NCBI GenBank assembly: GCA_046293135.1
Contig: JBKBPR010000011.1
Coordinates: forward strand, 1-23,122
DNA from: UBA2638 sp046293135
GTDB lineage: Bacteria; Pseudomonadota; Alphaproteobacteria; Micavibrionales; Micavibrionaceae
Direction: 5' to 3'
Length of the DNA: 23,122 nt
Part shown: positions 14,961-22,215 of the stretch, in pieces
Position numbering within the stretch: the stretch's first letter is position 1
Layout: every line of letters starts with the position of its first letter
Notes under the pieces: generated by a model
What the model saw: only the letters and a program-made list of their open reading frames with translations
What the model was told of the DNA's origin: nothing
The model's database searches: none
Position numbers and translations under genes: made by a program

Positions 14961-15833
14961 CTACTTTTTCGGAGGGCTTAACTGAGACAAATCAATATCC
15001 GCAAAGAATGTCTCAAACACACTCTCCCAAGTTTGCTCATTGCTCGCGGCGATCAATCCGGCGTAGCTATCCCGCGGTGTGTAGCGGCTTTTATCCCATT
15101 TCTGCACGAAGCCCCCCGCCTCCTCAACCATCAAGGTTCCTGCCAAATGATCCCAAGGCTTCAAGCGGCAATACACAGCGGAATGCGAGAGCCCGCGAAC
15201 GATTTTGAGATATTCATGCGCCGCGCTGCCGACACTGCGGATATTATCCATTGATTGCGCCTTGGCCTTTATATTCTGGCGGATGGCGGCGGGAAAAAAT
15301 TTGGGGCTAAGATGCACAATCAAATCCTCAAAGCGTTGCTCATCAACGTTAAGCGGAGGAATTGAGATTTGCCGCGTCTCCTCATAAACCCCCTCACCTT
15401 TTGTGGTGCGGGTCAAAGTGTCATTGAGCACATCATAAATCCAGCCTGCAATGCACTCACCGCCCTGAACGAGCGCAACCATTACCCCAAATTCGCGCCC
15501 GCCGTGTACAAAATTATACGTCCCATCAACGGGGTCAACGACCCAAACCGCTTGATCGAGTTGCGTAATCGCTGATAAGTCACTCTCACCGCGCGAAACG
15601 CTCTCCTCACCGATCACAACCGAACCGCGCAGAATATCAGGCAAGGCCTCCGCCAAAAACGCTTCAGCCTCAATATCAGCAAGGGTGACCAGATCATTCG
15701 GCCCTGATTTGCTGGAAACCTCACCGTCTTTCAGCGCTTTATAGCGCGGCAGAATAAACCGCGCGCTCGCCTCACGGATCAGGGCTGCGACCTTATCGTA
15801 ATCATTCTCTTGAAGCGTAGCGAGGCTGGGCAT
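14961..15833 (-). CDS. Inositol monophosphatase-family phosphatase (SuhB/HisN-like)
   Basis: Metal-dependent phosphatase of the IMPase superfamily, 290 residues; possible substrates include inositol phosphate, histidinol phosphate or 3'-phosphoadenosine phosphate. The motifs are complete: GEES (75-78), DPVDGTYNF (from Asp100, with Asp103) and the C-terminal WDHLAGTLMVEEAGG with its metal-binding Asp. These show an active enzyme but do not fix the substrate; the sequence gives no clear reason to prefer SuhB, HisN or CysQ. The start MPSLATLQEND has a weak ribosome binding site. It follows hflX after 34 bases on the same strand, so it may be the last gene of the hfq-hflX transcript. Confidence 0.88.
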   Translation of the reverse strand: MPSLATLQENDYDKVAALIREASARFILPRYKALKDGEVSSKSGPNDLVTLADIEAEAFLAEALPDILRGSVVIGEESVSRGESDLSAITQLDQAVWVVDPVDGTYNFVHGGREFGVMVALVQGGECIAGWIYDVLNDTLTRTTKGEGVYEETRQISIPPLNVDEQRFEDLIVHLSPKFFPAAIRQNIKAKAQSMDNIRSVGSAAHEYLKIVRGLSHSAVYCRLKPWDHLAGTLMVEEAGGFVQKWDKSRYTPRDSYAGLIAASNEQTWESVFETFFADIDLSQLSPPKK

Positions 15834-15856
15834 TGGTGTAGGCTTTGACTCTTAAA

Positions 15857-15885
15857 ATATTAGATATTTAAACACTATCTAATAT
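15857..15885. repeat. AT-rich inverted repeat spanning the hflX stop
   Basis: ATATTAGATA (15857-15866) and TATCTAATAT (15876-15885) are perfectly complementary around a 9-base loop that contains the hflX stop codon. It lacks GC pairs and a T tract, so it is unlikely to be a terminator. Confidence 0.5.
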
Positions 15886-17211
15886 AGGCTCATATTCGAA
15901 CCGTTTTGTAAACCGCAACAGGTCAGCGGCGGCGATTTTGACATCCACCAAAATAAAAGCCTCGCCCGCCGCATCCGCGCTATCAGAGCGTTCCAGCACA
16001 TCGGCATGTTCATAAAGCCATGCCAGCGCCTTTCCATCCTCGGATTTAATCAAAAATCGGTGGATTTGATCGTTTTTGGAGATAATCTCATGCACCTTGG
16101 CCAAGAACACATCAATGCCGAGAGATTTCACCGCCGAAATCATCAGCTTGTTGTGCGAAAAGCGAATATCGCGGGTTAATTCGGCCAAATCATCCTCGTT
16201 CACGGCGTCAATCTTGTTATAAACCTCGATAATGCGCTCATCAGCCTCATAATCAATATCGAGATCGCGCAAAATTTTAATCACATCTGCCCGCTGCGCC
16301 TTATGGTCGGGGCTTGAGGCATCAATAACATGCACAATCACATCGGCATGCAGCGTTTCTTCGAGCGTGGCGCGGAACGCCGCAATCAAATGGGTGGGAA
16401 GATCGGAAATGAACCCAACCGTGTCAGAAAGGATCGCTTTTGACCCGTTCGGAAGGTCAAAACGGCGCAAAGTCGGGTCAAGAGTCGCAAACAGCAAGTC
16501 CTTGGCGAAAACCTCTGCCCCCGTCAACGTGTTGAACAGCGTCGATTTTCCGGCATTGGTATAACCGACAAACGCCACAACGGGGAACGGCATACGCTCA
16601 CGGCTTTTGCGTCCCATCTCACGCATACGCTTGACGTTTTCAAGCTCCGTTTTCAGCTTGGTGATTTTGTCGGAGATAATACGGCGATCAAGCTCGATCT
16701 GGGTTTCGCCGGGCCCGCCCATAAAACCCGCTCCGCCGCGCTGCCGCTCAAGGTGAGTCCAAGACCGTACAAGCCGCGATTTTTGGTAATCCAGCGCGGC
16801 CAGCTCGACCTGAAGTCGCCCTTCCTTGGTTTGGGCACGATCACCGAATATCTCCAGAATCAGGCCAGTGCGGTCAATCACCTTGCTGCGCCACAGCTTT
16901 TCAAGATTGCGCTGCTGCACGGGGGAGAGCACAGCATTGAACACGATAACATTCGGCTCTAGCGCCTCAGTCAGCTCACGAATTTCCTCACACTTCCCTT
17001 TGCCCAAATAGGTCGAGGGCTGGATACGATTGATTTTCGCAGTAACGGTCTGGAGATGCTCCAGCCGTATCGCCTTGGTCAGGCTTTCGATTTCAGCGAT
17101 TTTATAATCACGCCCCCGCAAATCACCCTCATCATGCGGGTGATCGGGATGCACGATCAAGACAGTGTCAGAGGGGCTATCAGCCGGAAGCGGATAATTG
17201 CGGCGAACCAT
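15868..17211 (-). CDS. hflX: Ribosome-associated GTPase HflX
   Basis: GTPase that splits stalled 70S ribosomes, 447 residues from the ATG at 17211. A TTG one codon upstream gives the same frame but has no better support. The N-terminal HflX domain includes STYLGKGK and NAVLSPVQQRNLE. The glycine-rich GGAGFMGGPGETQIELDRR linker precedes the G domain: G1 GYTNAGKS (216-223), G3 DTVGF (263-267), G4 NKID (332-335), then SA. It starts 21 bases after the hfq stop with no clear ribosome binding site, so coupling to hfq translation is plausible. hfq-hflX adjacency is widely conserved. Confidence 0.97.
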   Translation of the reverse strand: MVRRNYPLPADSPSDTVLIVHPDHPHDEGDLRGRDYKIAEIESLTKAIRLEHLQTVTAKINRIQPSTYLGKGKCEEIRELTEALEPNVIVFNAVLSPVQQRNLEKLWRSKVIDRTGLILEIFGDRAQTKEGRLQVELAALDYQKSRLVRSWTHLERQRGGAGFMGGPGETQIELDRRIISDKITKLKTELENVKRMREMGRKSRERMPFPVVAFVGYTNAGKSTLFNTLTGAEVFAKDLLFATLDPTLRRFDLPNGSKAILSDTVGFISDLPTHLIAAFRATLEETLHADVIVHVIDASSPDHKAQRADVIKILRDLDIDYEADERIIEVYNKIDAVNEDDLAELTRDIRFSHNKLMISAVKSLGIDVFLAKVHEIISKNDQIHRFLIKSEDGKALAWLYEHADVLERSDSADAAGEAFILVDVKIAAADLLRFTKRFEYEPILDSV

Positions 17212-17232
17212 CAAAACACAAAGCGTAAGGAA

Positions 17233-17490
17233 TTACTCAGCAGAGTCACCGGCTGCTTTGTCTTCCTCATCATACAGGCTGAGTGGGCCGCCCGGCATGA
17301 TGGTTGAGATTGCATGCTTGTAAACCAACTGCACATGGGTTTCACGGCGCAGAAGCATCGAGAAGTTGTCGAACCATGTCACAACCCCTTGCAATTTCAC
17401 GCCATTGACAAGAAACACCGTAACGGACATTTTTTCCTTACGGATTTTATTCAGGAACACATCCTGCACATTTTGAAATTTTTCAGCCAT
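17233..17490 (-). CDS. hfq: RNA chaperone Hfq
   Basis: Sm-like hexameric protein that pairs small RNAs with mRNAs, 85 residues. Sm1 is FLVNGVKLQGVVTWFD and Sm2 is the diagnostic YKHAIST (57-63). At the lateral rim, where E. coli has RRER, this protein has RKEK (17-20), keeping positive charge. A short acidic tail (DEEDKAAGDSAE) follows. The ribosome binding site is AGGA about 10 bases before the ATG. The preceding HAD gene ends at a hairpin, so hfq probably has its own promoter in the ~60-base gap, although no good -35/-10 pair stands out. Confidence 0.98.
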   Translation of the reverse strand: MAEKFQNVQDVFLNKIRKEKMSVTVFLVNGVKLQGVVTWFDNFSMLLRRETHVQLVYKHAISTIMPGGPLSLYDEEDKAAGDSAE

Positions 17491-17548
17491 TTTTCTATAG
17501 TCCTAGATTAAAAATTACACACCGATAGTTCGTTCAATAAACAAAATT

Positions 17549-17580
17549 AAAAACGCAATCGCTTCTTTTTAGCGTTTTTT
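17549..17580. terminator. Likely terminator between the HAD phosphatase gene and hfq
   Basis: AAAAACGC (17549-17556) and GCGTTTTT (17572-17579) form an 8-bp stem over a 15-base loop directly after the HAD gene stop. A T run follows on either strand. On the minus strand it would end the ntrYX-trkA-dat-HAD transcript. Confidence 0.5.
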
Positions 17581-17581
17581 T

Positions 17582-18271
17582 TCAGCTTTGCAACAAAAAG
17601 CCTTGAATCTGTGCATAATTTTTCACATACGCGTTTTGCGCTGCCTTATCGGATATTCCCTCAACCAAAATGGGGGTGCAGCCCGCCGCCACCGCGCATT
17701 GCACATCAATGAGCGTATCGCCGACATACCAAATCTTTGCGGGGTGGCTCATATCGCGGGGGTTAAGGCTCGCCTTTTCCAGAGCCAATAACAGCGGCGC
17801 AGGGTCGGGTTTATCTTTCGCCGCCTCGCCCGCACCGACAATGCGCTGGCCAAAATAGCGCCCCCAGCCAAGATAATCGATTTCGGCGCGAAGGAAATTG
17901 CCTTTTTTATTGCTGACCACGCCAAGACAGATATCCAGCTTGGCGAGCGTTTCCAGCATATTCGCAACGCCCGTAATCACCGTTAAATCAGACAAATGAT
18001 TGTCCAGATAATAGCGTTCAAAGGCGCGTTTGGCCTCTTCGGAATGTGAGCCATAAACCTCAGCAAACAGCTTTTCGCGGGGCATACCAAAATAAATATC
18101 AAACTCACGCGGCTTGAGCGGCGGCAAGCCAAAAGAGGCTTTGACAGCATTATGCGCCTTTTCCAAAAAAGTATAGCTATCGACAAGCGTTCCATCCCAA
18201 TCGAAGAAAATAGCCTCAGGCTTGGGCAAATCGCGCTCGTTTAAGGTGTTTTTTGTGGGCGCGGTGCTCAT
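17582..18271 (-). CDS. HAD-superfamily phosphatase (phosphoglycolate phosphatase-like)
   Basis: Haloacid dehalogenase-type phosphatase, 229 residues from the chosen ATG. Motif I is FFDWDGTLVDS (nucleophile Asp24, Asp26), motif II VVSNKKG, motif III Lys in KDKPDP, and motif IV WYVGDTLIDVQCA. A helical cap follows motif I, as in Gph-type enzymes. The substrate is not determined. The frame is open for 50 more codons upstream, but that part overlaps the transaminase gene. The chosen ATG sits 1 base after the transaminase stop (TAATATG), suggesting translational coupling. Confidence 0.88.
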   Translation of the reverse strand: MSTAPTKNTLNERDLPKPEAIFFDWDGTLVDSYTFLEKAHNAVKASFGLPPLKPREFDIYFGMPREKLFAEVYGSHSEEAKRAFERYYLDNHLSDLTVITGVANMLETLAKLDICLGVVSNKKGNFLRAEIDYLGWGRYFGQRIVGAGEAAKDKPDPAPLLLALEKASLNPRDMSHPAKIWYVGDTLIDVQCAVAAGCTPILVEGISDKAAQNAYVKNYAQIQGFLLQS

Positions 18272-18272
18272 A

Positions 18273-19166
18273 TTATGCGTCACTCCACTCATATTGATCG
18301 TCATAGCGCGACAAGGCGTATTCCCTGTAGTGCTCATAAAGCTTGAGTGTGACCGCGCCTGATTTCCCTGACTGCGCACCTTTTCCGATTTTCTGCCCGT
18401 CAATATCGACCACCGGAACAATCAGCGCCGTTGCACTGGTGCAAAAAGCTTCATCGGCGCTCAAGGCTTCTTGCAGAGATATAGCGCGTTCCTGCACCTC
18501 CAAGCCCAGCTGCGCCGCGCCATGCAGCGCCGCATTGCGGGTTACGCCCTTCAAAATATCATATTCAGCGGGGCGGGTGATGAGCGTCTTGCCTTGTAAT
18601 ATCCAGAAATTGCTCGATGAGCCTTCGGTGATAAATCCATCTTCATCAATCATCAGCGCTTCGAAAGCGCCACTCCCGGCGGCTTTTTGTTTGGCCAGAG
18701 CCTGCGCGAGCAGACCCACGGTTTTAATATCGCGGCGCTTCCAGCGGATATCCGGAACGCTGATAAGCTTCACGCCATTGGCAATATTCGAATTGCCGTC
18801 AAATTTAAACGGGCGGCATGTCATCACCAAAGCGGGCGGCACGGACGGATTGGGGAATTTAAAATCGCGCTTGGCCACGCCGCGCGTTACTTGAATATAG
18901 AGCGCGGCATTGCTGAGCCTGTTTTTGCGCACCAGCTCCCGCATGATAAGGCGCAGGGCTTGGCGTTTCACGGGCATCGCAATCTCAAGCTCCCGCAGTG
19001 AACGCTCCAAGCGATCAAGATGGCCGCGCTCATCGGCAAAGCGGCCATTGATAAGGCTAATTACTTCATAGATTCCATCCGCAAATTGATAGCCACGATC
19101 TTCGATATGAACGCTGGCGGCGTGGTGCGGCACGTAAGATCCGTTGACATAGGCAAAGCGCGGCAT
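18273..19166 (-). CDS. dat: D-amino acid transaminase (class IV PLP enzyme)
   Basis: Interconverts D-alanine and D-glutamate with their 2-oxo acids, feeding peptidoglycan precursors; 297 residues. The PLP lysine is Lys148 in RRDIKTVGLLAQALAKQ, and Glu181 in ITEGSSSNFW matches the cofactor-nitrogen glutamate. These correspond to Lys145 and Glu177 of the Bacillus enzyme as I recall it. The RGYQFADGIYEVI and YIQVTRGVAKRDFKFP segments favour D-amino acid transaminase over branched-chain transaminase or aminodeoxychorismate lyase, but class IV members are easily confused. It starts 76 bases after trkA with only a weak ribosome binding site. Confidence 0.85.
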   Translation of the reverse strand: MPRFAYVNGSYVPHHAASVHIEDRGYQFADGIYEVISLINGRFADERGHLDRLERSLRELEIAMPVKRQALRLIMRELVRKNRLSNAALYIQVTRGVAKRDFKFPNPSVPPALVMTCRPFKFDGNSNIANGVKLISVPDIRWKRRDIKTVGLLAQALAKQKAAGSGAFEALMIDEDGFITEGSSSNFWILQGKTLITRPAEYDILKGVTRNAALHGAAQLGLEVQERAISLQEALSADEAFCTSATALIVPVVDIDGQKIGKGAQSGKSGAVTLKLYEHYREYALSRYDDQYEWSDA

Positions 19167-19242
19167 TTATTTCAAGACTTTCTGACCCGCCAGAGTCGCA
19201 TGAGTGTTGTTGAAAACCAATATGTTACGAAGAGCTAACAAG

Positions 19243-20619
19243 TCAGAACAGATCCACTTGAACCGAAAATGCACGCTCCAGAGCCTTGGCCTGATCCTGC
19301 CGCGCAAGGATAATCAGCACATCACCGGCGCGGACGATATCCTTGGCATCCGGTATCCACATCTCCTCATCACGGATAATCGCGCCGAGAATAACATGCG
19401 GAGGAAACTCGATATCCTCAATATGCTTATTCGCCAGCGCCATGGAGCTGGACACCTCGGCCTCGAAGACTTCAGCAAAGCCGTCGCGCAGATTGTAAAG
19501 CCCGTGAATACGCCCGCGCCGCACATGCTGCATGATCGTCGCCACAATCGTGGAGCGCGGCGAGACCATCGCATCAATGCCCAATGGCCCGATCAGCGGG
19601 GTATAGGCATTGTTATTGACCAAGGTAATCACCCGCTCACAGCCATATTGCTTGGCGAGTAGAGAGCCGAGAATATTGCTCTCATCATCATTGGTCACGG
19701 CGACCAGCGTTTCAACATGCTCTATCATCGCCTCTTCGAGAATATCGCGATCAAGCGAGTTTCCGCGCAAAATGACGACATTTTCAAGCTGCTCGCTCAG
19801 ATACTCCGCACGCTGCTCGTTGCGCTCAAGGATTTTGATATGCGTCCCCAAGCCTTGCTTGACCAGAAGTTTCGCCAGACTGAACCCGACGCTGCCGCCG
19901 CCTGAAATCACGATGCGCCGCGCCTCTTTTTCCTCATGGCCGAACACCGCCATCACGCGTCTGAGCTGTTTTGTGTCGGCGACAAAATACACCTCATCCC
20001 CTGCAAAAATCTGCTCATTGTCATCGGGAATGATCGGCTTGTTATTGCGCAAAATCGCTATCACTTTGAAGGACAGATCCTTAAACAGCTCCCGCAATTG
20101 CGATAGCGGCGTATTGATAATCGGGCAGTCTTCGCGGCAGACAACGCCGACAATATGCGCCATGCCTTCGGCCAGTGAAATCACAAAGGTCGTCCCCGGC
20201 ACTTGCAAGCGCTGGAAAATATCCTCGGCAATCACCTGCTCCGGCGAGATAATCACATCAATCGGCATATGGGCGCGGCTGAACAAATTCGACCATGCGG
20301 GGTTGAGGTAGTCTTGCTCGCGGATACGGGCGATTTTTTTCGGAACACCAAACAGCGAATGCCCAACCTGACAGGCGACCATATTGACCTCATCAGAATG
20401 GGTCACCGCAATCATCATATCGACATCACCCGCCCCTGCAAAGCTCAGTACATCGGGGTTAGAGGCGTGACCGACAATCCCGTTCACATCAAGGTCATCC
20501 TTGATTTGCCCGATCAGCTTGGCGTTGTGATCAATAACGGTAACATCGTTTTCTTCCCGCGCCAGATAGGACGCAATGCTATACCCGACCTGCCCCGCTC
20601 CGCAAATAATAACGCGCAT
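19243..20619 (-). CDS. trkA: Trk potassium uptake regulatory protein TrkA
   Basis: Cytoplasmic NAD(H)-binding subunit that gates the TrkH/TrkG potassium channel; 458 residues, the same as in E. coli. Two RCK repeats are visible, each with a nucleotide-binding fold: GAGQVG at 7-12 with acidic VTVID at strand 2, and GGGSVG at 240-245. Each is followed by a TrkA-C domain. The start lies 3 bases beyond the ntrX stop, so the two are almost certainly co-transcribed. No trkH is present in the window. Confidence 0.95.
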   Translation of the reverse strand: MRVIICGAGQVGYSIASYLAREENDVTVIDHNAKLIGQIKDDLDVNGIVGHASNPDVLSFAGAGDVDMMIAVTHSDEVNMVACQVGHSLFGVPKKIARIREQDYLNPAWSNLFSRAHMPIDVIISPEQVIAEDIFQRLQVPGTTFVISLAEGMAHIVGVVCREDCPIINTPLSQLRELFKDLSFKVIAILRNNKPIIPDDNEQIFAGDEVYFVADTKQLRRVMAVFGHEEKEARRIVISGGGSVGFSLAKLLVKQGLGTHIKILERNEQRAEYLSEQLENVVILRGNSLDRDILEEAMIEHVETLVAVTNDDESNILGSLLAKQYGCERVITLVNNNAYTPLIGPLGIDAMVSPRSTIVATIMQHVRRGRIHGLYNLRDGFAEVFEAEVSSSMALANKHIEDIEFPPHVILGAIIRDEEMWIPDAKDIVRAGDVLIILARQDQAKALERAFSVQVDLF

Positions 20620-20622
20620 ATC

Positions 20623-22146
20623 CTATGCCCTTTTCTTTTTGTTCATCAGATCAATGGTATTTTGAAGGCTTAGCATATCAATCTCGCCACTTCCTTCTGC
20701 TGCGCCGATTGAATCAGCATTACCAGCAGCCTCATCACGCTGCTCACCGACGGCGATATCAAGGCTTTTCAACTTGCGGTGCAGCGCCGAGCGCTCCATA
20801 CCGATAAATTGTGCGGTTTTAGACACATTCCCGCCAAACCGCCCGATTTGCGAGCTTAAGTAAATCTTTTCAAAACTCTCCCGCGCATCACGAAGCGACA
20901 TATCAATCAGCTCGGTATCGGCGAGCTGGAAATTGCTCTGGCCTTGCCCCGCACTGCCACTCCCGTTCTTCGAGCCCGAAATTTCAGGCGGCAGCGCGGC
21001 AATATCATATTGAGCTTCATTGCCCAGATTGCCGTTCATAATCATCACCCATTCCACGACATTGCGCAGTTGGCGAATATTGCCCGGCCAATTATAGGAC
21101 TGCATGGCAATCAAGGCTTTTTTCGAGAATTGCGGGACGGCAACGCCGAAATTCTCAGCCAGAATCTCGGAAAAATAAGCGGTTAGCTCCGGGATATCCT
21201 GCATCCGCTCCCGCAGCGGCGGAACGCTGATAGGCACAACATTTAAGCGATAATACAGGTCTTGACGAAACTCCCCCGCCGCGATCAGCTTTTCGAGGTT
21301 TTTGTTGGTGGAGGCAATAATTCTGACATCAACATCAATAAGCTCATTGCCGCCGACACGCTGAAAGCTCTGATTTTGAAGCACGCGCACGATTTTCCCC
21401 TGCGTTTCGGGTGGCATATCGGCGACCTCATCAAGCAGCAATGTTCCGCCATTGGCGCGTTCCAAAATCCCTGTATATACCGACTCGCCGGAGCCGTTTT
21501 CCTCCGACCCAAACAGCTCGATTTCAAGCCTATCAGGCCGCAAATTGGCACAAGAGAGCACAAAAAACGGCTCATCAGCGCGGCTTGAGTGATTGTGCAA
21601 ATATCGTGCGGCGATTTCTTTGCCCGCCCCCTGCTCACCTGTCAAAAGGACTCGGCTATTGGTTTGGGCGACTTTTTTGAGGATTTGCGCGAGATTTTGC
21701 GCAACTGAAGAAGAACCGATCAGCTTGGCGGGGGTTTCGATCTTTTTACGCAGCTTGGCGTTTTCCTGCCGAAGCTGCGCCGTTTCCAAAGCGCGCTGAA
21801 TCATCAAAATCAAGCGGTCGGATTTAAACGGCTTTTCAATGAAATCATATGCGCCGATCTTGATCGTTGAAACAGCAGTTTCAATCGAGCCGTGACCGCT
21901 AATCATCAGCACCGGAATATCCGGCCTGTCGCGCTTGATGGTTTTGAGAATTTCAATCCCGTCATCCTTGCTGCCCTCCAGCCAGATATCAAGAATGGCA
22001 AGGGATGGCGGAGTTTCTTTCAGGATTTCATAGGCTGCATCGGAATTATCGGCAGTGCGGATTTTATAGCCCTCATCCTCCAAAATCCCTTTCACAAGAT
22101 TACGGATGTCTTCTTCATCATCAACAATCAGTATTTCAGCGCTCAT
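20623..22146 (-). CDS. ntrX: Nitrogen regulation response regulator NtrX
   Basis: Response regulator paired with NtrY, controlling nitrogen- and redox-related genes in Alphaproteobacteria. From the ATG at 22146 it has 507 residues: receiver domain with phospho-acceptor Asp53 (LAILDIW) and the conserved Lys in EKPFK, AAA+ domain with Walker A GEQGAGKE and Walker B GGTLLLDEVAD, and a Fis-type helix-turn-helix (GNVSKTAQFIGMERSALHRKL). The GAFTGA loop that contacts sigma-54 in NtrC-type activators is missing; its place is taken by a Gly/Ser-rich stretch ENGSGESVYTG. A TTG four codons upstream is open but lies beside a tandem repeat; MSAEILIVDDEE is the natural start. Confidence 0.95.
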   Translation of the reverse strand: MSAEILIVDDEEDIRNLVKGILEDEGYKIRTADNSDAAYEILKETPPSLAILDIWLEGSKDDGIEILKTIKRDRPDIPVLMISGHGSIETAVSTIKIGAYDFIEKPFKSDRLILMIQRALETAQLRQENAKLRKKIETPAKLIGSSSVAQNLAQILKKVAQTNSRVLLTGEQGAGKEIAARYLHNHSSRADEPFFVLSCANLRPDRLEIELFGSEENGSGESVYTGILERANGGTLLLDEVADMPPETQGKIVRVLQNQSFQRVGGNELIDVDVRIIASTNKNLEKLIAAGEFRQDLYYRLNVVPISVPPLRERMQDIPELTAYFSEILAENFGVAVPQFSKKALIAMQSYNWPGNIRQLRNVVEWVMIMNGNLGNEAQYDIAALPPEISGSKNGSGSAGQGQSNFQLADTELIDMSLRDARESFEKIYLSSQIGRFGGNVSKTAQFIGMERSALHRKLKSLDIAVGEQRDEAAGNADSIGAAEGSGEIDMLSLQNTIDLMNKKKRA

Positions 22147-22153
22147 CAATTCC

Positions 22154-22201
22154 CGCAAACTCGCAAACTCGTAAATTCAACAACTCAATCATTCAATATC
22201 A
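22154..22201. repeat. Degenerate 8-bp tandem repeat in front of ntrX
   Basis: Six 8-base units in phase: CGCAAACT, CGCAAACT, CGTAAATT, CAACAACT, CAATCATT, CAATATCA, decaying toward ntrY. It fills most of the 69-base ntrY-ntrX gap and reaches to within 7 bases of the ntrX ATG. Confidence 0.7.
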
Positions 22202-22215
22202 ACCAATTATAGTGT

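Noticed and set aside
14843..15208. 121-codon open frame beginning in the 9-bp repeats
   Set aside because: Repeats divisible by three keep the frame open; the remainder is antisense to the IMPase-family gene.
18272..18421. 50-codon N-terminal extension of the HAD phosphatase
   Set aside because: Lies inside the transaminase gene; the motif I region starts normally from the ATG at 18271.
19610..20311. 233-codon open frame on the + strand across trkA
   Set aside because: Serine/arginine-rich shadow typical of antisense frames; trkA is complete on the other strand.
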